From positions 79,641,331 through 79,705,330 of the forward strand of contig OZ035960.1 of the NCBI GenBank assembly GCA_964034945.1: a DNA stretch of 64,000 nucleotides, in the 5' to 3' direction. The notes beneath the pieces were generated by a model. That model was not told where the DNA came from. It saw only the letters and a program-made list of their open reading frames with translations, and searched no databases. Both the position numbers and the translations under genes were made by a program. The stretch's first letter is position 1, and each line of letters starts with the position of its first letter. Positions 42,626 to 52,189 of the stretch are shown one piece after another. Source of the DNA: Chrysopilus asiliformis. Its lineage: Eukaryota > Arthropoda > Insecta > Diptera > Rhagionidae.

Positions 42626-43196
42626 GGGTGGTTAAATTTTAAGGGCCGATGTTGAATGTGAACCACACCTAAACGTCAAGTTTTTTTCTGCATTTCATTT
42701 GACATTTCTCAATTTCAGACTAACTCAATTTGAACCATGGAAAGATACACAATCGAGCAATGCGTTAAAGTTATTCAGGCTTATTATGAAAATGTGCCTC
42801 ATCACTGAAGATGATTTTCTTCGAAAATTGATCATCCACTGTTGCCATTTCTTGCCACCATTCTGACCATTGACGACGCTTGAAATGGTCAAGAGGCTTT
42901 AGTTCTTGAGTCAATTGCACCTTGTAAGCGTGTAAATGCAAGTCTTTATGCATAACGTTCATCAACGACGAGCGTGGGAGGTGCAATTGTTGGGCACGAC
43001 GACGAGTTGAGGTGGACGGCTCTTCAGCCACACTAAGCCTGAATAACTTTAACGCGTTGCTCGATTGTGTATCTTTCCATGGTTCAAATTGAGTTAGTCT
43101 GAAATTGAGAAATGTCAAGTGAAATGCAGAAAAAAACTTGACGTTTAGGTGTGGTTCACATTCAACATCGGCCCTTAAAATTTAACCACCCTTTAT
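42626..43196. mobile_element. Internally rearranged mariner-like element
   Basis: Arms of about 165 bp are inverted copies of each other, beginning AAGGGTGGTTAAATTTTAAG with TA flanks. The arms include the transposase start (ATGGAAAGATACACAATCGA), so both ends carry an inverted 5' coding region. Between them, on the minus strand, is a fragment of the central transposase. Confidence 0.75.
42775..43083 (-). pseudogene. mariner-like transposase fragment
   Basis: Minus strand: STSTRRRAQQLHLPRSSLM, DLHLHAYKVQLTQELKPLDH and IIFSDEAHF. SDEAHF carries the first catalytic Asp. The start ATG (43082) is followed after 16 codons by a jump, so most of the N-terminal domain and all after the first Asp are gone. 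Confidence 0.75.
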
Positions 43197-44217
43197 AAGT
43201 CTTGGCGCCGTTTGTATCAACTCCTCTCTGCTCCGGTGTGGTTCCAGCTCTTGCCTTTTATAGTCACCCTTGTTCTGAGATTCGGCGTCAGGCAGCTAAA
43301 CGTAACGCATTCGATTCGCTACGCGATCGGTGTTCTGAAAAACGGCGTTTGCTGTTTAAAAATACGGCAAACATCGCATGCAAACGCAGTGTCAAAAATC
43401 AGCTGGGCCCCGATCCATTACTAACCACGGTTAACCGCGGTCGACCACGGTTAACTGAAAGTCGTTCCAAAACACATACGGTTAACGCAAAGTAAACTAT
43501 ACTCGCGTTCCAAAACACCACAGTTGAGCTGTCAAAGTTAACTTTTTCAACTTTGCTCAATAGCAGAGTTGAGAAAAGTAAACTTTACTCGGGCATTTTG
43601 GAACGCGATTTGGTTAACTTTGACAGTACTGGAAACTTATTTCAGGTTAAGTCGTTGTTTTCATTGTGAGTGATTTAATGAACAAGTTCGACAAGAACAA
43701 GTAAATTATTAAAATTGAGAAACAAAATGAATAAATTTGTGCGTGATGGCAACGGACACCTTTAAAATTATTTTGGTTGGAGGGAATTATGATATTAAAG
43801 ACAATACCATAATGGCGAAGAATTCCCAAGGTATTTTATTAATTGCATTTAGCAGGAAAGTATTATTTAAAGTATGATAATTTTAGGTGATTTAGTCAGG
43901 ATTCCAATAACTGTCAAAGTTAGCCAAATCACGTTCCGAAATGCCAGAATACAGTTTACGTTATTTTCAACTTTGGCAATCAGCTGTTCTAACTTTGACA
44001 AACCCAACCTTTACTTTACTCCGGAATAAAGGAACGCACCCCTGGTTGTGTTTATTTCTTGGTTATGCAAGTGAAAACGTTGATTGAACTTTGAAAATGG
44101 ATTTAACACTCGCATTATATTTGTTAATGAGGCAGGACGAGGTAAATTCACTAAGAAACCAAAGAAGGTTATTGAGAGATTCTTCGAACTTAATGAAGTT
44201 AAGTGAAGACTCGTAAC

Positions 44218-45133
44218 CAGTGTTGCGGTTATCTAGATACAATTTATCTAGATAATCATATAGATAAAAAAAATGTTATCTTTATCTTATCTAGATAAAG
44301 AAAAATCCTATTTATCTAGAGATAATCGTTACCAACGAAAATTAAAAAATTAAATCTAAAAAAATGCTGAAACGAAATTGTTTTCTGCATACTTATGAAA
44401 ACCTAAGAACTTTTTTGAAGAACCGTTTTACACTTGGCAACAGTTTTTGTTTACGGGCAAGAGAAGCGAAGTGTCACTCCTTCCCTCGCTTCTCTTGCTA
44501 TTGAAACTGCATTTTAAATTGGAAATCAACAAAAAAAGAAAAACAAATAATTTTATGCAATTTATTTTTTTTAGCACGTAATTTTGAATTTTGTGCAAAT
44601 AAATTTATGCATATACATATAAAAATCGATGTTTGTTTGTTTGTTGATCTGTTTGAGATTACAAAACTCAAAAACGACTGGACCGATTTTTAAGCGGTTT
44701 TTTACAAAATGATCTGCGTTGCCAGGAGCTATGTTAGATTTTCAAAATTTGAAACAGAAGGTCCTGTAACGATAACGCAAATATTTTTCCTATTTTTCCC
44801 CGGAAAAATTTGCATGGGATTTTGAGGTCGCTGATGACGAATCCGGTATTAGAGTTTCAAAATTCGAAACAGGTCCTGTAAGGATAATGTTTTTTCCCAA
44901 AAGTTTTTAAGTTATTTATGGTTTTTTGGCATTCTAAAATTTATACAAAAAACTTTAAGCTGGCAACGAAGGGTCTGCTAGTATTTATCTAAAAATTGTC
45001 TAGATAATTTGGCTTTTTATCTTGTCTATTATCTTTCAAATTTTCATTATCTATAATCTTATCTAGATAAACATTAGGAGCATTTTTATTTATCTTATCT
45101 AGATAAATAAATAATTATCTGGCCGCAACACTG
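44218..45133. mobile_element. hAT element with TTATCTAGATAA arrays, TSD CTCGTAAC
   Basis: Ends CAGTGTTGCGG and complement CCGCAACACTG. Exact 8-bp CTCGTAAC on both sides (44210-44217, 45134-45141). Both subterminal regions carry repeated palindromic TTATCTAGATAA words. A Helitron-like element sits inside. No transposase. Confidence 0.85.
44610..44981 (+). mobile_element. Helitron-like element inside the hAT element
   Basis: 5' side ATATAAAAATCGATGTTTGT then CAAAAACGACTGGACCGATT; 3' end GGGTCTGCTAG followed by T. About two minisatellite units between. Same family as 20478-20750; 5' edge approximate. Confidence 0.55.
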
Positions 45134-45744
45134 CTCGTAACTATACTTTCATTTTGTCGATTAATAGGTTGAACTGTGAAGTATTTGTTGAACTTTGAGT
45201 TCCACTCCTATTTGAATAAAACACTATTAATCAAGATTCATAAAATTGAAAAAATATTTGCCAAACTTGCATTTTGTCAATCACAGCCAACACCAAACGC
45301 GAGAAAATTGCAGCGGGCAGTTCTAACCTCAAAAACGTCACTCACTCGAGTAGCAGAACAACAAAATCAAATACGTTGCGAGGCGTTACTTCCGGTTGAC
45401 CTCAAACGAAACGTTGCGTATTCAAGAACGAAAATGGGATATCGAGTACTGTTCGAGTAAATATCGAACAAACTAACGTAACGCCGTATTTCAGAACAAG
45501 GGTGAATATATTCACACATAAATTGATGGCTTTACTGCGTCGGACGGCTTATATTTACGTTACAAAATATACGCTTTTTTCTGTAGATTTTTCGGCAAAC
45601 CAAAAAGTATAAATACACTCATACCTCGCTATACGGCCGCTCTTTATACGGCTTTTCGCTACAACGGCCCTATTTAATTATGGCACTTTTTCGCTTTACG
45701 GCCCAAAATGTTTCGTTATACGGCCCAGAAAAAAATTTGCGAAA

Positions 45745-45955
45745 AAAAAGCTTTAATTTCCAATCTGGCAATTATTGAAAACCCGTATGGTGATTTAAGT
45801 GAACGGCGAATCAAAAGTCCCCTTTAAAGTTAAACTTTTCAAAAAGATTTTTTAAAATTTATTCCAATCAGATTTTGATGTGTGGGAGTTTTATGTAGAA
45901 TCATATCCTAAATAACTTTTGTTCTAGCACTTTTTTGATCGTCGAATTTGGAGAC
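45745..45955 (+). mobile_element. Repeat family D, partial
   Basis: CCAATCTGGCAATTATTGAA, then ACCCGTATGGTGATT and TGGGAGTTTTATGTAGAATC. Ends abruptly near the start of the Tigger ORF. Confidence 0.6.
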
Positions 45956-45960
45956 TGACA

Positions 45961-46473
45961 AAAATAAAAAGAGAAGCTGAAAAGCTAGAGACGAAATTAG
46001 AAGTGTTACGTCGTATTGAAGCAGGTGAAAAAATTGTCCAAATTTGTAAAGCAGTTGGATTGGCGAAGTCTACCGTTCAAACTATTCGAGATAAAAAGGA
46101 AAAAATTAAAGCATATTCTCAATCTGCTGCACCTTTAAGTGTCTCAAAATTAACCCGCCAAAGAAGCAGCTTTATGGAAAAAATGGAGAAATTGTTAGTT
46201 ATATGGATTGAAGACAATAACCAACGGAGGATGCCAATGAGCCAAATGACTATCCAAGAAAAAGCTAAAAATATTTTCGAAAATTTGAAGAGTGAGAATA
46301 CCGATGAATCTATGAAAGATGTAACATTCCAAGGAAGTCAAGGTTGGTTTGAAAAATTTAAAAATCGGCACAATTTACACAACTTAAAAATGAAAAGTGA
46401 AGCAGCCAGTGCTGATGATGACAGCATATTGCAGCTTACCGATTCTTCATGTTCATTTTCGTCATCAGATTAG
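45961..46473 (+). CDS. CENP-B/Tigger-type DNA-binding domain ORF, no catalytic domain
   Basis: Open from about 45950 through TAG near 46472, but no ATG occurs before the homology; the first codons may come from an upstream exon or be lost. Residues LRRIEAGEKIVQICKAVGLAKSTVQTI form the first (psq/HTH) half of the CENP-B-type DNA-binding domain. WIEDNNQRRMPMSQMTIQEKA and FQGSQGWFEKFKNRHNL form the second (HTH_CENPB). It ends after SEAASADDD with a Ser-rich acidic tail, just where the DDE domain would begin. Either a decayed transposase or a truncated DNA-binding derivative. Confidence 0.7.
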   Translation, partial: KIKREAEKLETKLEVLRRIEAGEKIVQICKAVGLAKSTVQTIRDKKEKIKAYSQSAAPLSVSKLTRQRSSFMEKMEKLLVIWIEDNNQRRMPMSQMTIQEKAKNIFENLKSENTDESMKDVTFQGSQGWFEKFKNRHNLHNLKMKSEAASADDDSILQLTDSSCSFSSSD

Positions 46474-46563
46474 AACCGATTTAAACATTTTAAATTATGT
46501 TTTTTATTATCTATATGGACATGTGCATATGATTTTTTTTTAAGTTATCTTTTTATATACATA

Positions 46564-48285
46564 CTAGCAGACCCTTCGTTGGCAGCTAAAAGTTTTTTTG
46601 TGTAAATTTTAGAATGCCAAAAAACCATAAAATAACTTATAGGACCGTCCGTTTCGAATTTTGAAATTCCAACTCCAGATTCGTGATAAGCAACCCTGAA
46701 AACCTCCCAAAGCCTGTTTTTTTGCGAGAAAAATTGGAAAAAGGACATTTCCGTTATCATTACAGGACCTCCCGTTTAGCATTTGAAAAATCGAACACTG
46801 GATTCCGATCAGCGACCTCGAAAACCCCTTAGTGTCAATTGTTTCAAGACACCAAAAACCCCCTTATGCCGATTTTTCAGAGGAAAAACGGGAAAAAGGA
46901 TATTTATCCTTACAGGACCTTTCGTTTCGAATTTTGAAAATCTAATATCGGATTCGTGATCAGCGATCCCAAACATAATGCCAATGTTCCCGGGGAATAA
47001 TGGGAAAAATGATATTTTCATTATCCTTTCAGGACCTTCCGTTTCGAATTTTGAAAATCTAATACCGGATTCGTGATCAGCGACCCCAAAAACCCTATAA
47101 TGCAAATTTTTCCGGGGAAAAATGGGAAAAAGGATATTTTCATTATCCTTACAGGACCTTGCGTTTCGAATTTTGAAAATCTAATACTGGATTCATGATC
47201 AGCGACCCCAAAACCCCCTTATGCCGATTTTTCCGGGGAAAAAAGGGAAAAAGGATATTTTCATTATCCTTACAGGACCTTCCGTTTCGAATTTTGAAAT
47301 TCCAACACTGGATTCGTGATCAGCGACCCCAAAAACCCCCTTATGCCGATTTTTCCGAGGAAAAACCGGAAAAAGGATATATATCCTTACAGGACCTTTC
47401 GTTTCGAATTTTGCAAATCTAATACCGGATTCGTGATCAGCGACCCCAATAACCCCATAATACCAATTTCTCTGGAGAAAAATGAGAAAAAGGATATTTG
47501 CGTTATCCTTACAGGACCTTCCGTTTCGAATTTTGAAAATCTAATACCGGAAAAATAGGAAAAAGGATATTTGTAAACAGGACCTTCCGTTTCGAATTTT
47601 GAAAATCTAATACCGGATTCGTGATCTGCGATCCCAAAAACCCCCTTATGCCGATTTTTCCGAGGAAAAACCGGAAAAAGGATATATATCCTTACAGGAC
47701 CTTTCGTTTCGAATTTTGCAAATCTAATACCGGATTCGTGATCAGCGACCCCAATAGCCCCATAATACCAATTTCTCTGGAGAAAAATGAGAAAAAGGAT
47801 ATTTGCGTTATCCTTACAGGACCTTCCGTTTCGAATTTTGAAAATCTAATACCGGAAAAATAGGAAAAAGGATATTTGTAAACAGGACCTTCCGTTTCGA
47901 ATTTTGAAAATCTAATACCGGATTCGTGATCTGCGATCCCAAAAACCCCCTTATGCCGATTTTTCCGAGGAAAAACCGGAAAAAGGATATTTTCATTATC
48001 CTTACAGGACCTTGCGTTTCGAATTTTGAAAATCTAATACCGGATTCGTGATCAGCGACCCCAAAAACCCTATAATGCAAATTTTTCCGTGGAAAAATGA
48101 TATTTTCATTATCCTTACAGGACCTTCCGTTTCGAAAATCTACATAGCTAAAAACCTGCTCCTGGCAACACAGATCATTTTGCAAAAAAACGCGTAAAAA
48201 TCGGTCTAGTAGTTTTTGAGTTTTGTAATCTCAAACGGACAGACAGACAGACAAACATCCATTTTTACACACTTTCTATTAAGTT
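46564..48285 (-). mobile_element. Helitron-like element with expanded internal minisatellite
   Basis: Reverse orientation: 3' end at left (complement of GGGTCTGCTAG|T at 46564) and 5'-type sequence at right (AGTTTTTGAGTTTTGTAATC, then GACAGACAGACAGACAAACA and CATTTTTACACA). Between are about 13-14 minisatellite units of ~120 bp (GATTCGTGATCAGCGACCCC, GGACCTTCCGTTTCGAATTT). No Rep/helicase gene. Confidence 0.6.
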
Positions 48286-48289
48286 GGAT

Positions 48290-49375
48290 TGTCGCGACCT
48301 ATGTGGCTACCTACCTATGTGTCTTTCTCTGGAATCTTTGGAACCTTATATCTCCGAAACTATGCAACCTAGGAAGATGAAATTTTGTCACCTTGCGTAG
48401 TTCCGGTGGCAGTTCAATATTTTTACTACTCCATCCTTGTAAGGATAATGGAAGGTCCTGTAAGGATAACGCAAATATCCTTTTTCCCATTTTTTCCGGG
48501 AAAAAATGGCATTAGGGGGTTTTCGGGGTCGCTGATCACGAATTCGGTGTTAGATTTTCAAAATTCAAAACGGAAGGTCCTGTAAGGATAACACAAATAT
48601 CCTTTTTCCTATTTTTCCCCTAAAAAATTGTCATTATGGGGTCGCTGATCACGAATTCGGTGTTAGATTTTCAAAATTCAAAATGGAAGGTCCTGTAAGG
48701 ATAACACAAATATCCTTTTTCCCATTTTTTCCGGGAAAAACTGGCATCAGGGGGTTTTCGGGGTCGCTGATCACGAATTCGGTGTTAGATTTTCAAAATT
48801 CAAAACGGAAGGTCCTGTAAGGATGACGCACATATCCTTTTCCCATTTTTCCCGGGAAAAAATGGCATTAGGGGGTTTTTGGGATCGCTGAATCCGATTC
48901 TGACATTTAAAATTCTGTAAGGATAACGGAATGTCCTGCAAAGATAACGTGAGTTTCCTTTTGCTCAAATTTCCCGCGAAAGATCTTTTCTGGAGGTTTT
49001 TGGTAGGCTAATTCAAAACTAAAAAGTATAAAATAAAAAAAAAAACACTTTAAAAAACAAGTTTTATAACCTTATACACTTTCAAAATGCACTAAAAAGT
49101 AAAAAACAAGTTTAAAGTTTCACAAAAAAATGTTTTTATAAATTACGTGTTGTTGTGAAAATATAAAGTGTGTGAGGTTGCATTTGCTCTTGAATCTGTA
49201 ATAGCGGTTTCATACTGTGCAACGCAGCACACTTTATATTTTCACAACAACACGTAATTTATAAAAACATTTTTTTGTGAAACTTTAAACTTGTTTTTTA
49301 CTTTTTAGTGCATTTTGAAAGTGTATAAGGTTATAAAACTTGTTTTTTAAAGTGTTTTTTTTATATATATAGATG
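48290..49375. mobile_element. Fold-back element: minisatellite plus perfect ~135-bp-arm hairpin
   Basis: Unique terminal part 48290-48435 (CCGAAACTATGCAACCTAGG), mirrored at 19575-19720. Then about four minisatellite units (48440-48980), then a hairpin with arms about 49030-49165 and 49227-49365. The loop of about 60 bp contains GCGGTTTCATACTGTGCAAC. Arms look identical by eye. Confidence 0.75.
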
Positions 49376-49609
49376 ATTTTTTTTTGTTATTGAAGTTATC
49401 CTTATATTACTTGTTATGTATTTTTATTTTGTATGTAAGCATTTTTAAATGAAATAAAAAGAAAAAATGCATTTCAAACTAAAAACTACGTTATTTAAAA
49501 AAAATTGGGACGGATCCTATTGAATTTGTATGGATTTGTATGAAAATAATTGATTCGTGATACGGCTTTTCGCTTTACGGTCAACTTTCCCGGAACGTAT
49601 GCATAAGTG

Positions 49610-49835
49610 TATACGCTTTTCAGGAAACCAACCGGTGGAAACTCTACGTGATAATCGGATTCAGCGATCCCACAATCCGCCAGATGAGTTTTATCTGAAA
49701 ATTTTGAGGAAAAGGATAATCGCGTTATACTTACAGGATCTTTCGTTATCCTTCCAATGTGTGCAAAAATTCAAGTCAATCCGATGATTAGAAATTAGAT
49801 TTCAAGATTTGACCCTGACAGTCCAACATACAGAT
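49610..49835. repeat. Detached minisatellite unit and fold-back terminal segment
   Basis: One unit (TCAGCGATCCCACAATCCGC, GGATAATCGCGTTATACTTA) followed by GTGTGCAAAAATTCAAGTCA, the mirrored left terminus of the fold-back element at 38.6 kb. Confidence 0.5.
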
Positions 49836-50085
49836 ACACACAAAAGCAAACCACAAAATATGTAGACATTTTTTTTTTCAACAAAATATTTCAATTTATT
49901 TACATATAAATTCGGTCCCTAGTTATAATGAAATTGCATCTATTTGAAAGTTTAGTCACGCCATAGATATTCTTTGTTTTACAATGCTTAACAGATAAAA
50001 AGGTTTAAATGAAAAGTCATACAATTATAGATTTTTATTTTGTTGAAAAGTTACAAACAAATCAGAGAAATTATAGCAATAATCT
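49836..50085 (-). other. 3' flank/UTR of the glutathione S-transferase gene
   Basis: AT-rich sequence downstream (minus strand) of the stop at 50086. No strong polyadenylation signal singled out. No other feature. Confidence 0.4.
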
Positions 50086-50229
50086 CTACAACTTATCTTT
50101 TAACATTTTTTTTATTCTTTCTGCATATGCTCTGGCACCTTGATCATTTTCGTCAAACCCAGGTAAATCTCTACATCGTTCATACCAAGCAACGATATTT
50201 TTATATGGTGATATGTCAGCTCCTATATG
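50086..50229 (-). CDS. Glutathione S-transferase, last exon
   Basis: Follows a TTTAATTTACAG acceptor. Reads HIGADISPYKNIVAWYERCR, then LPGFDENDQGARAYAERI and a lysine-rich end, 47 residues plus TAG. This is the C-terminal end of the all-alpha domain of insect delta/epsilon GSTs, whose conserved pattern is DxSxYxNVxxWYERC...PGFEEN. These cytosolic enzymes join glutathione to electrophiles in detoxification. The N-terminal thioredoxin-fold exons were not found in the window. Confidence 0.85.
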   Translation of the reverse strand, partial: HIGADISPYKNIVAWYERCRDLPGFDENDQGARAYAERIKKMLKDKL

Positions 50230-50632
50230 CTGTAAATTAAAAACATATTAGTAAATTTGTCCAATTTAGAATAAGGGAACACGGGGAAAACAAGCACCTT
50301 GAGGAAAATTTCATTTAAGATGTGTAGTAAAAATTAAATACAGGTACCTCCTACAACGCGCCATTTCCCAGAAACTTGATTATCGCAATGTAAGAAGTAC
50401 CTAATAAAATTACAGAATACTTTAAGCTTGGCCACCCCAAATAGATTTTGTAAAAAATACTACTTGCAATTTTTCTATAGATACACTTCAAGAAACTTAC
50501 AACATTTCCCTTTGATATTTTTCCACATAGGTTTAACAGGGGAAAATACGGAAGTGCCTGTTTTATCCCGAATTCTTGTAATCAAAATTCAAACTCAACC
50601 TATAATCATATTGTATTAAAATTGATACTTGC

Positions 50633-50800
50633 AATGATTGAAGACATTGATGAAAGAATACTCAAATCCGCAATTGTGACGTGGTTACCTGCCACCCATT
50701 TAGAATTGTGTAGAAAATCATCCAAAAACTTGAAAGCTTCATTGAGTTGTGTACGTTTTTCTTCCGTTATTTTCGTTTCTCCCAAAAATAAAACTGGAAA
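50633..50800 (-). CDS. Glutathione S-transferase, penultimate exon
   Basis: 56 codons: FPVLFLGETKITEEKRTQLN, EAFKFLDDFLHNSKWVAG and NHVTIADLSILSSMSSII. This is the middle of the GST C-terminal domain, with the N-capping/ADLS box typical of the fold. It begins after a TAG acceptor with a poor pyrimidine tract. Its 3' border reads GCAAGT instead of GTAAGT: only a GC donor at 50632-50631 keeps frame with the last exon and gives the expected alignment. No stop or frameshift, so the gene may be functional. Confidence 0.8.
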
Positions 50801-50819
50801 CTAGACAACATTTTTTAAT

Positions 50820-50997
50820 TGTTTTTTTTTTTAATTTTTGGATGAATATTTTTAGATTTTAAAGTAGAGAATTTTGTATTGTCAGATTTTACTTTTAGAA
50901 AGTTTTTATAACTTGAACTTCTTATTTCTGTACTGCGATTTATGTTCCCCACGACGAATTTTTTCCAGCGATAGGAAAACTTTTCCATAAGGTTAAC
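50820..50997. other. Upstream intron of the GST gene, nothing recognised
   Basis: AT-rich intron sequence between the GST exon and the family C repeat. Longer GST intron sequence probably continues through the repeats upstream. Confidence 0.4.
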
Positions 50998-51664
50998 CAT
51001 AAACAAATTATAAGAAGACTGTTTTTTTCTAACAACTCGAAACTTGAAAAATAATCCCCCAAAGCACCAGATATGCATGCGGTCGGCATAAGAATTCAAC
51101 GAGAATAAAACTTAGTTTTAACAAAGGGCGAACGTAAGCAGCGACATGTATAGGCGATCACCACGGCTGCTCGTGTGTACTGCCGACTACTCGGCAGCTC
51201 TTACGTCACGATGCACTATGTGGCCAAAGTGCCATTCGGCGGCCAAAAATACATAACTTATGAACGGATCAATATTTTTGAATGGGGTTTTTTTTGTTGG
51301 CTAGATAAATATCCAAGCTTTATTTCCTAACAATCTGATCACCCCCTCCCCCACCCATCTGCATTTGAAATCAAAAATTACCAAAATCTCGAGAACGGTT
51401 GGTCGTACAGAAAAAATCAATAATGACGAAAATATTTAGAATGCCATTACACATATATTGTCAGTACATGAAAATCGAATAGGAGCAATTTTAATACCCT
51501 ATATGATGAAATAATCAAAACTATAGTATTTGTTGTTGTAATTTTTTTTTTTGGTTTTGTTTTAAAGTTGTTGTTTAACAACTTTTTTTAATACGATTAT
51601 TTAAATACAATTTGATACAAATACACATGGCTAAAATTACATTAAGTTGAGGAAAAATTATATT

Positions 51665-52130
51665 CTAATAATGTCTTGATCTTCGTCGAATTTTAACAAT
51701 TGTAGGATTTCTTGAGTCATCCAATTCATCTTTTGCATTTGTCCATTTAGAACGCAGAGAAGCCAAAAATGGATCTGACGATAGAAGTAATATATTCATC
51801 AAATCTTCATTTTGGTTGATTCTATCGTTTTTTCTAGTGTTGGTTAGTCTAAAATGTCTGTAGTCTTTATTTTTCGATTCCTGAGCTTCTTCTGAAAGCT
51901 CCCCAAGTGGTAAAATGCTTTTTTTCAATTATCAGCTTGCCATGGAAAAGCACTTTATGCATTGTTGCAGACATATTTCTCCAATTGTAATGTCTATTAT
52001 ACAAATCAGCTGTGGACTTGGCATATGATTCGAATTTATCTGGATTTATTGCCTGCTTGCTTGAAAGCACCGATAATATAACTTTCAATCGTCGAATTAA
52101 TGTAAATTTCTTAATATTCTGTTGTAACAT
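51665..52130 (-). pseudogene. Transposon protein C-terminal part with SEEAQESKNKD motif
   Basis: Two overlapping minus-strand frames (52130-51867, 51928-51665) joined by a frameshift near 51900. First: LKVILSVLSSKQAINPDKFE, ATMHKVLFHG. Second: LPLGELSEEAQESKNKDYRH, then NEDLMNILLLSSDPFLASLR. I know this signature from uncharacterised transposon-encoded proteins in insects; I cannot name the superfamily. No ATG or N-terminal part remains. Confidence 0.6.
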
Positions 52131-52189
52131 ATATACATATGTACATATGTATATCTAAGATATTGATTTTTATTGCTCTATATATTCAT

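Larger units (their letters stand above)
43265..45504. mobile_element. TIR element G, host of further insertions
   Basis: Ends CACCCTTGTTCTGA and complement TCAGAACAAGGGTG. The interior near 44098-44209 encodes MDLTLALYLLMRQDEV and LRNQRRLLRDSS, reminiscent of Harbinger transposase N-termini, then is broken by a hAT element (44218-45133). The 43400-44040 part is rich in GTTCCAAAA and GTTAACTTTGACA words and may be a further MITE. Target duplication unclear. Confidence 0.5.
29880..45564 (-). mobile_element. gypsy-type LTR retrotransposon, broken and expanded by nested insertions
   Basis: Minus-strand order from high to low coordinate: 5' LTR (41201-45564, interrupted), primer-binding region, gag, protease, reverse transcriptase end, RNase H, integrase. 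LTR ends are TGTAAC...GTTACA. The gypsy sequence alone would be several kb; the rest of this nearly 16 kb is inserted DNA, described separately. Many stops and a deletion mean it is inactive. The 3' LTR is not recognised. Confidence 0.75.
41201..45564 (-). repeat. gypsy 5' LTR, split by three insertions
   Basis: Pieces 41201-41341, 42265-42626, about 43195-43264 and about 45505-45564 add to roughly 625 bp, with ends TGTAACAGGG and ACGTTACA. A minus-strand TATAAATA box lies at about 42392-42399. It is interrupted by a Harbinger MITE, a mariner-like element and element G. The core resembles 23110-23430. Confidence 0.65.
45613..49607 (+). mobile_element. Tigger/pogo-like DNA transposon, invaded
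   Basis: Left end CACTCATACCTCGCTATACG with TA flank, followed by repeated TACGGCC words. The right end is recognisable at about 49560-49607 (ATACGGCTTTTCGCTTTACG ... CATAAGTG, TA). Between lie a family D fragment, a CENP-B-type ORF, a Helitron-like element and a fold-back element. Target TA fits the Tigger group. Confidence 0.6.

Noticed and set aside
47316..47863. Near-identical 80-codon frames as a gene duplication
   Set aside because: They are readings of minisatellite units in a Helitron-like element.
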